Shown here: positions 59,350 through 64,000 of the stretch, piece after piece
Layout: every line of letters starts with the position of its first letter
Numbering within the stretch: the first letter of the stretch is position 1
Position numbers and translations under genes: made by a program
DNA from: Pseudomonas sp. MPC6
GTDB taxonomy: Bacteria; Pseudomonadota; Gammaproteobacteria; Pseudomonadales; Pseudomonadaceae
DNA length: 64,000 bases
NCBI RefSeq assembly: GCF_006094435.1
Contig: NZ_CP034783.1
Location: 3,871,001 to 3,935,000, forward strand
Direction: 5' to 3'
The notes under the pieces: generated by a model
What the model saw: only the letters and a program-made list of their open reading frames with translations
What the model was told of the DNA's origin: nothing
Databases searched by the model: none

Positions 59350-60375
59350 TTACCAGAAGCGTTGCTGAGTCAGCCGGCTCCACCAGGACAGCAAGACCCG
59401 GTCCACCGACCCGCTGGCCGCCATGCCGATGCGCTCCTGCAGGCTTTTACGTTCAGCGTAATGCAGGTGATACAGCTCGGATTTCTTCGCCCGCTCGGCG
59501 AGGTACTCATCGCTGGTCTTCAGTTCGTCGACCAGTTGCTTGTCCATCGCCGCGACGCCCAGCCAGATTTCACCGGTGGCGACCTTATCGATGTCCAGTT
59601 GCGGGCGGTAGCGCGAGACAAAGTTCTTGAACAGCTGATGAGTGATGTCCAGGTCTTCCTGAAACTTCTCCCGGCCCTTCTCGGTATTTTCGCCAAACAC
59701 GGTCAGGGTGCGTTTGTATTCGCCGGCGGTCAGGACTTCGAAGTCGATGTCGTGCTTTTTCAGCAGGCGGTTGACGTTGGGCAGCTGCGCCACCACGCCG
59801 ATCGAGCCGAGGATGGCAAACGGCGCACTGATGATCTTCTCGCCGATGCACGCCATCATGTAACCGCCGCTGGCCGCCACCTTGTCGATGCACACGGTCA
59901 ACGGCACACCGGCGTCGCGAATGCGCGCCAGTTGCGAGGACGCCAGGCCATAGCTGTGGACCATGCCGCCACCGCTTTCCAGACGCAGCACCACTTCATC
60001 CTTGGGCGTGGCCAGGGTCAGCAGCGCGGTGATTTCATGGCGCAGGCTTTCCGTGGCCGAAGCCTTGATGTCGCCGTCGAAATCGAGCACGAACACCCTA
60101 GACTTGTTGACCTCGGGTTTTTTCTTCTGCTTTTTCTCGGATTTGGCTTCGACCTTGCGCAGGGCCTTGAGCTGGTCCTTGTCGAGCAAGGTTTGCTCCA
60201 GGCGCTCGCGCAGCCCTTTGTAAAAATCATTGAGTTTACTGACCTGCAACTGGCCGGCGGCTTTGCGTCGACCTTTGCTGCGCAATGCCGCAAAACTGGC
60301 CATCACCACCAGGATGGCGATCACCAGTGTCACGGTTTTAGCCAGGAAAACGGCGAACTCGGCAAAAAACTCCAC
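59350..60375 (-). CDS. sohB: SohB-like inner-membrane S49 peptidase
   Basis: A 341-aa signal-peptide-peptidase-family (S49) serine protease. It has an N-terminal membrane helix (about 8-30), a charged Lys-rich segment (about 65-92) and the peptidase domain. The catalytic dyad is Ser169 in DKVAASGGYMMAC and Lys221 in TAGEYKRTLTVFG, which matches SohB of about 350 aa. The SGGGMVHSYG substrate loop is present. It is divergent from the histidine phosphatase gene. Confidence 0.93.
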   Translation of the reverse strand: MEFFAEFAVFLAKTVTLVIAILVVMASFAALRSKGRRKAAGQLQVSKLNDFYKGLRERLEQTLLDKDQLKALRKVEAKSEKKQKKKPEVNKSRVFVLDFDGDIKASATESLRHEITALLTLATPKDEVVLRLESGGGMVHSYGLASSQLARIRDAGVPLTVCIDKVAASGGYMMACIGEKIISAPFAILGSIGVVAQLPNVNRLLKKHDIDFEVLTAGEYKRTLTVFGENTEKGREKFQEDLDITHQLFKNFVSRYRPQLDIDKVATGEIWLGVAAMDKQLVDELKTSDEYLAERAKKSELYHLHYAERKSLQERIGMAASGSVDRVLLSWWSRLTQQRFW

Positions 60376-60577
60376 AATGACTCCTTCAATACGATGCGCT
60401 GCATAAACGCGCGCGCGATACCCTCAGCATACCCATGCGCCGGCCCGGCGGCCAGCCGTGAAACCTTCGGTAACGGCCTGCCAGGGGCATTTCAAACAAG
60501 CGTATGTTTTTTCATTGACAGCTCACCGCCATCCTCATAACCTCGCCGGACCTTCAACGTACCGGGATGATGCGGAC

Positions 60578-61288
60578 GTGGGCAGTATCTATTTGATTCG
60601 ACATGGCCAGGCCTCCTTTGGTGCAGACGACTATGACGTCCTGTCGCCGACCGGTATCCGCCAGGCAGAAGTCCTCGGCCAACACCTGGCCGGGTTGGGC
60701 ATCCGCTTCGATCGCTGCCTCTCGGGCGACCTGCGTCGGCAGCAACACACGGCCAGCAGCGCACTGGAACAGTTCGCTGCCGTGGGCCTGCCGGTGCCGA
60801 TCGTAGAAACCGATTGCGCCTTCAACGAATTCGACGCCGACGCGGTGATCCGCGCCCTGCTGCCAGCCATGCTGGAAGACGAACCCGAAGCGCTGGACAT
60901 CCTGCGCAATGCCACGCAAAACCGCGCCGAGTTCCAGCGCATCTTCGCCTTGATCATCGAGCGCTGGCTGGCCGGGACCTATGACACGCCCGGGCTGGAA
61001 AGCTGGCTGGGGTTTGTCGAACGGGTACAAGCCGGTCTGCAGCGCATCCTCGAACAGGCCGAGAGCACCCAGAAGATCGCCGTGTTCACCTCGGGCGGTA
61101 CCATCACTGCCCTGCTCCACCTCATTACGCAAATGCCGGCAAGGCAGGCATTCGAGCTCAACTGGCAAATCGTCAACACCTCGCTCAACCTGCTGAAGTT
61201 TCGCGGGCTTGAGGTGGCACTGTCTTCTTTCAACAGTCAGGCGCACCTGCAACTGTTGAAGGCCCCGGAACTCATCACGTTTCGCTGA
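60578..61288 (+). CDS. Histidine phosphatase family protein
   Basis: A 236-aa phosphoglycerate mutase-like (branch 1) phosphatase. GTG 60578 starts (V/M)GSIYLIRHGQASFG, with the catalytic RHG motif at residues 8-10; the longer frame to 60458 adds an unrelated leader. Other core residues are the Arg in SGDLRRQQHTA, Glu in ETDCAFNEFD and the late His region. The usual TSGG element reads VFTSGGTITALL. Substrate unknown. An SCP2-type gene follows 64 bp later on the same strand. Confidence 0.88.
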   Translation: MGSIYLIRHGQASFGADDYDVLSPTGIRQAEVLGQHLAGLGIRFDRCLSGDLRRQQHTASSALEQFAAVGLPVPIVETDCAFNEFDADAVIRALLPAMLEDEPEALDILRNATQNRAEFQRIFALIIERWLAGTYDTPGLESWLGFVERVQAGLQRILEQAESTQKIAVFTSGGTITALLHLITQMPARQAFELNWQIVNTSLNLLKFRGLEVALSSFNSQAHLQLLKAPELITFR

Positions 61289-61352
61289 GTCCGGACTATT
61301 GTGACCCTGGCTGTAACCACCCAGCTCTAATTACCCAAGAAAGGATCGAACC

Positions 61353-61667
61353 ATGACCTCCGTAGCTGATGCCGTACAAGCAATGAAAGCCAAGTTCAAC
61401 CCAGCCGCTGCTGCCGGTCTGGACCTGGTATTCGGTTTCCGCATCGACGACACCAAGAACTTCTCGCTGATCGTCAAGGACAGCACCTGCGAGCTGCAAG
61501 AAGGTGAGAACCCGGACGCCCAGGTGACCCTGGTGATGGACGGCGAAACCCTGGAAGGCATCGTCAGCGGCGAAACCGACGGCATGCAAGCCTTCATGGG
61601 CGGCAAACTGCGCGCCGAAGGCGACATGATGCTGGCCATGAAATTGTCCGAGCTGTTCCCGGCCTAA
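61353..61667 (+). CDS. SCP2 sterol-binding domain protein
   Basis: A 104-aa stand-alone SCP2-fold lipid-binding protein (VADAVQAMKAKFNPAAAAGLDLVFGFRI ... ELQEGENPDAQVTLVMDGETLEGIVSGETDGMQAFMGGKLRAEGDMMLAMKLSELF, read across). The AFMGGKLRAEGDMMLAMKL helix is the family hallmark. AAAGGA precedes the ATG. Its ligand is unknown. A terminator follows. Confidence 0.92.
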   Translation: MTSVADAVQAMKAKFNPAAAAGLDLVFGFRIDDTKNFSLIVKDSTCELQEGENPDAQVTLVMDGETLEGIVSGETDGMQAFMGGKLRAEGDMMLAMKLSELFPA

Positions 61668-61708
61668 GCACGTCGCCCCCGTCCTTCGGGGGCACGCCTG
61701 GCTGCAAA

Positions 61709-61746
61709 CGAATCCCGCCCCTCGTGGCGGGATTCGTCGTTTTGCG
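61709..61746 (+). terminator. Intrinsic terminator after the SCP2 gene
   Basis: CGAATCCCGCC and GGCGGGATTCG form an 11-bp stem around CCTCGT, followed by TCGTTTTG. A smaller hairpin (GCCCCCGTCCTTCGGGGGC) lies just upstream at 61675-61693. Confidence 0.75.
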
Positions 61747-61892
61747 CCCCTGGAAAACGGCTACCTGCGGATTTGCGGTCTATATTCCTTCTGGCCGTAT
61801 GCGTCAGACATCGGCTGTTGGCCCTCGCTTTTTCATGAAAAGCCTTCTCATGAAGAGGCTTTCCACCAAGAGCCTTTGCGCGGAGCATTGCC

Positions 61893-63851
61893 ATGAGTCC
61901 ACCTGACGACCACGACGGCTTCAACCGCCGACGTGTACTGCAAGGCCTTTCGGCAGGTGCCGTCGGTGCCTGGATCAGCCCACTGCTAGCAGGGAGTAAA
62001 ACCATGCCCGACGCCCCGGCCGACCTCATTCTGTACAACGGACGCCTGCACACGGTTGACCGCAAGAAGCCCCAGGCCAGCGCCGTCGCGATCAAGGACG
62101 GGCGCTTCGTGGTGGTCGGCAGCGATGCCCAGGCCATGGCCCTGCAAGGTCCCGGCACGCAAATCGTCGACCTGCACGGGCGCACGGTGATTCCCGGCCT
62201 CAACGACTCGCACCTGCACTTGATCCGCGGCGGCTTGAATTACAACCTTGAACTGCGCTGGGAAGGCGTGCCGTCGCTGGTCGATGCGTTGCGCCTGCTC
62301 AAGGACCAGGCGGACCGCACGCCGACACCGCAATGGGTGCGCGTGGTGGGTGGCTGGAACGAGTTCCAGTTCGCCGAAAAGCGCCTGCCAACCCTCGATG
62401 AACTGAACAAGGCCGCGCCGGACACTCCGGTGTTCGTGCTGCACCTCTACGATCGAGCCCTGCTCAACCGCGCCGCCTTGAAAGTGGTGGGCTACACCCG
62501 CGACACGCCGAATCCGCCGGGCGGTGAAATCCAGCGCGACGCCAATGGCGACCCGACCGGCCTGTTGATCGCCCGCCCAAATGCGATGATTCTGTACTCG
62601 ACCCTGGCCAAGGGGCCGAAGCTGCCGCTGGAATACCAGGTCAACTCGACTCGCCAGTTCATGCGCGAGCTCAATCGCCTCGGCGTCACCAGCGCCATCG
62701 ATGCCGGCGGCGGATATCAGAATTACCCGGACGACTACCAGGTCATCCAGCAACTGGCCAAAGACCGGCAGCTCACGGTGCGCATCGCCTACAACCTGTT
62801 CACCCAGAAACCCAAGGAAGAGCTGACCGACTTCAAGAACTGGACCGGCACTTCCCGCTACGGCCAGGGCGATGACTTCCTGCGCCACAACGGCGCCGGG
62901 GAAATGCTGGTGTTCTCGGCGGCGGACTTCGAGGACTTCCTCGAACCGCGCCCCGACCTGCCACAGACCATGGAGCAGGAACTGGAACCGGTAGTGCGGC
63001 ACCTGGTGGAACAGCGCTGGCCGTTCCGCCTGCACGCCACCTACAACGAATCCATCAGCCGCATGCTCGACGTGTTCGAGAAGGTCGATCGCGACATCCC
63101 GTTCGACGGGCTGCCATGGTTTTTCGATCACGCCGAAACCATTACCCCGCAGAATATCGAACGGGTGAAGGCCCTCGGTGGCGGGATTGCCATCCAGGAT
63201 CGCATGGCGTTTCAGGGCGAATACTTCGTCGAGCGCTACGGCGCCCAAGCCGCCGAGCACACGCCACCCATCGCCCGCATGCTCGCCGAAGGGATCCCGG
63301 TTGGCGCGGGCACGGACGCCACGCGGGTGTCCAGCTACAACCCCTGGACTTCGCTCTACTGGCTGGTCAGCGGCCGCACCGTCGGCGGGCTGGAGCTCTA
63401 CCCGCAAGGCTTGAGCCGCGATACCGCGCTGGAACTCTTCACCCACGGCAGCGCCTGGTTCTCATCCGAGCAGGGCAAGAAAGGCCAAATCAAGGTCGGG
63501 CAACTGGCAGACCTGATCGCGCTGTCGGCAGATTATTTCCACATCGAAGACGAAGCCGTGAAGTGGATCGAGTCGGTGTTGACCATTGTCGATGGCAAGA
63601 TTGTCTATGGCAGCGTCGAGTTCGAAAAACTCGGGCCACCGCCGGTGCCTGTGGTGCCCGAGTGGTCTCCGGTGGTTAACGTGCCCGGCCACTGGAAACC
63701 GCTGGCGCCGCTGACGGCGCAGGTTCACCACTGCGTGGGGGCGTGTGCGGTGCATGCGCACAGCCATGAGCGGGCGCGCTTGTCGTCGGCACCGGTCAGC
63801 GATTTCGCCGGGTTCTGGGGGGCGTTTGGTTGCTCGTGTTTTGCGTTTTGA
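61893..63851 (+). CDS. Tat-exported YtcJ-type amidohydrolase (amidohydrolase family 3)
   Basis: A 652-aa metal-dependent hydrolase. It begins with a Tat-like leader (FNRRRVLQGLSAGAVGAWISPLLAG), so it is likely exported folded. Domain motifs: LILYNGRLHTVD, the metal site VIPGLNDSHLHLIRGG, HATYNESISRML, PWFFDHAETITPQNIERVKALGGGIAIQDRM and GAGTDATRVSSYNPW. The C-terminus after about residue 605 is a Cys/His-rich tail (HHCVGACAVHAHSHE ... FGCSCFAF). GGAG lies 8 bp before the ATG. Substrate is unknown; related proteins act on amides or carbamates. Confidence 0.87.
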   Translation: MSPPDDHDGFNRRRVLQGLSAGAVGAWISPLLAGSKTMPDAPADLILYNGRLHTVDRKKPQASAVAIKDGRFVVVGSDAQAMALQGPGTQIVDLHGRTVIPGLNDSHLHLIRGGLNYNLELRWEGVPSLVDALRLLKDQADRTPTPQWVRVVGGWNEFQFAEKRLPTLDELNKAAPDTPVFVLHLYDRALLNRAALKVVGYTRDTPNPPGGEIQRDANGDPTGLLIARPNAMILYSTLAKGPKLPLEYQVNSTRQFMRELNRLGVTSAIDAGGGYQNYPDDYQVIQQLAKDRQLTVRIAYNLFTQKPKEELTDFKNWTGTSRYGQGDDFLRHNGAGEMLVFSAADFEDFLEPRPDLPQTMEQELEPVVRHLVEQRWPFRLHATYNESISRMLDVFEKVDRDIPFDGLPWFFDHAETITPQNIERVKALGGGIAIQDRMAFQGEYFVERYGAQAAEHTPPIARMLAEGIPVGAGTDATRVSSYNPWTSLYWLVSGRTVGGLELYPQGLSRDTALELFTHGSAWFSSEQGKKGQIKVGQLADLIALSADYFHIEDEAVKWIESVLTIVDGKIVYGSVEFEKLGPPPVPVVPEWSPVVNVPGHWKPLAPLTAQVHHCVGACAVHAHSHERARLSSAPVSDFAGFWGAFGCSCFAF

Positions 63852-63881
63852 ATGCAGGTGAATCTGACACACCGCGTGACG

Positions 63882-63950
63882 CCATTCGCCAGCAAGCCGG
63901 CTCCTACAGGATCGGGTTGATCGTTGCGCCTTGCAGGAGCTGCGCTTGCA
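63882..63950. repeat. REP copy with a degenerate partner
   Basis: A good copy (TTCGCCAGCAAGCCGGCTCC) followed by a truncated inverse (GCAGGAGCTGCGCTTGCA) between the amidohydrolase and the last gene. Confidence 0.7.
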
Positions 63951-63985
63951 CTTACAATGCCCGCACCTCCCGCACCGGCCCGCCC

Positions 63986-64000
63986 ATGGACATCGATCTC
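63986..64000 (+). CDS. First five codons of a probable LysR-family regulator
   Basis: ATG GAC ATC GAT CTC (MDIDL) opens a frame that leaves the window. MDIDL is a common start of LysR-type regulators in Pseudomonas. Too little is visible for more than a guess. Confidence 0.35.

Overview
The window is a GC-rich chromosomal segment of a Pseudomonas, most likely of the P. fluorescens group. The evidence is the gene content and order (yejABEF, a 3-hydroxybutyrate locus, cobW-cobN-chlI/D, cbtBA-cobE-cobM, metH, cysI-DUF934, sohB) and about a dozen REP-type palindromes of the GGAGCTGGCTTGCCAGC and GGAGCGGGCTTGCTCGC classes typical of that group. No rRNA, tRNA, CRISPR array, prophage or insertion sequence was seen.

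Layout. 1-94 is the tail of a parvulin isomerase, followed by a terminator. 229-5790 is a yejABEF oligopeptide/microcin C-type ABC importer. 5927-11894 is a 3-hydroxybutyrate locus: a sigma-54 activator, a -24/-12 promoter, a GntP-type permease, 3-hydroxybutyrate dehydrogenase and acetoacetyl-CoA synthetase. 11901-13011 is a striking array of 11 identical 101-bp REP-doublet units that runs into the stop codon of a PilT/PilU-like ATPase. A divergent hybrid sensor kinase and a small parvulin follow. 17272-23804 is one long minus-strand operon: ABC importer, RidA, IclR regulator, fold-III PLP deaminase and KdgK-type kinase. I read it as a D-glucosaminate catabolic operon. Next come a RelBE-type toxin-antitoxin pair, a TerC-CBS membrane protein, a LysR/MFS divergent pair and a frameshifted phospholipase-D-like gene.

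31304-40932 is a cobalamin and cobalt block. Two divergent cobalamin riboswitches drive cobW-cobN-chlI/D leftward and cbtB-cbtA-cobE-cobM rightward. The vWA (ChlD-like) part of the chelatase has no start codon of its own. It lies in the -1 frame after the slippery heptamer A_AAA_AAG, 5 nt ahead of a perfect 11-bp stem-loop. This is a textbook programmed frameshift that would make both ChlI and a ChlI-vWA fusion. nfuA and the B12-dependent metH follow.

45954-49940 holds a DUF2970 gene, a periplasmic binding protein, a 37-residue membrane protein and cysI-DUF934. 50019-59147 is an accessory-looking locus: two very large, translationally coupled LRR proteins of the dermonecrotic-toxin/NEL (IpaH-like E3 ligase) class and a small unknown gene. 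One large protein lacks the NEL catalytic region and the other appears to carry Ala in place of the catalytic Cys. The window closes with sohB, a histidine phosphatase, an SCP2 protein, a Tat-exported amidohydrolase and the first codons of a probable LysR regulator.
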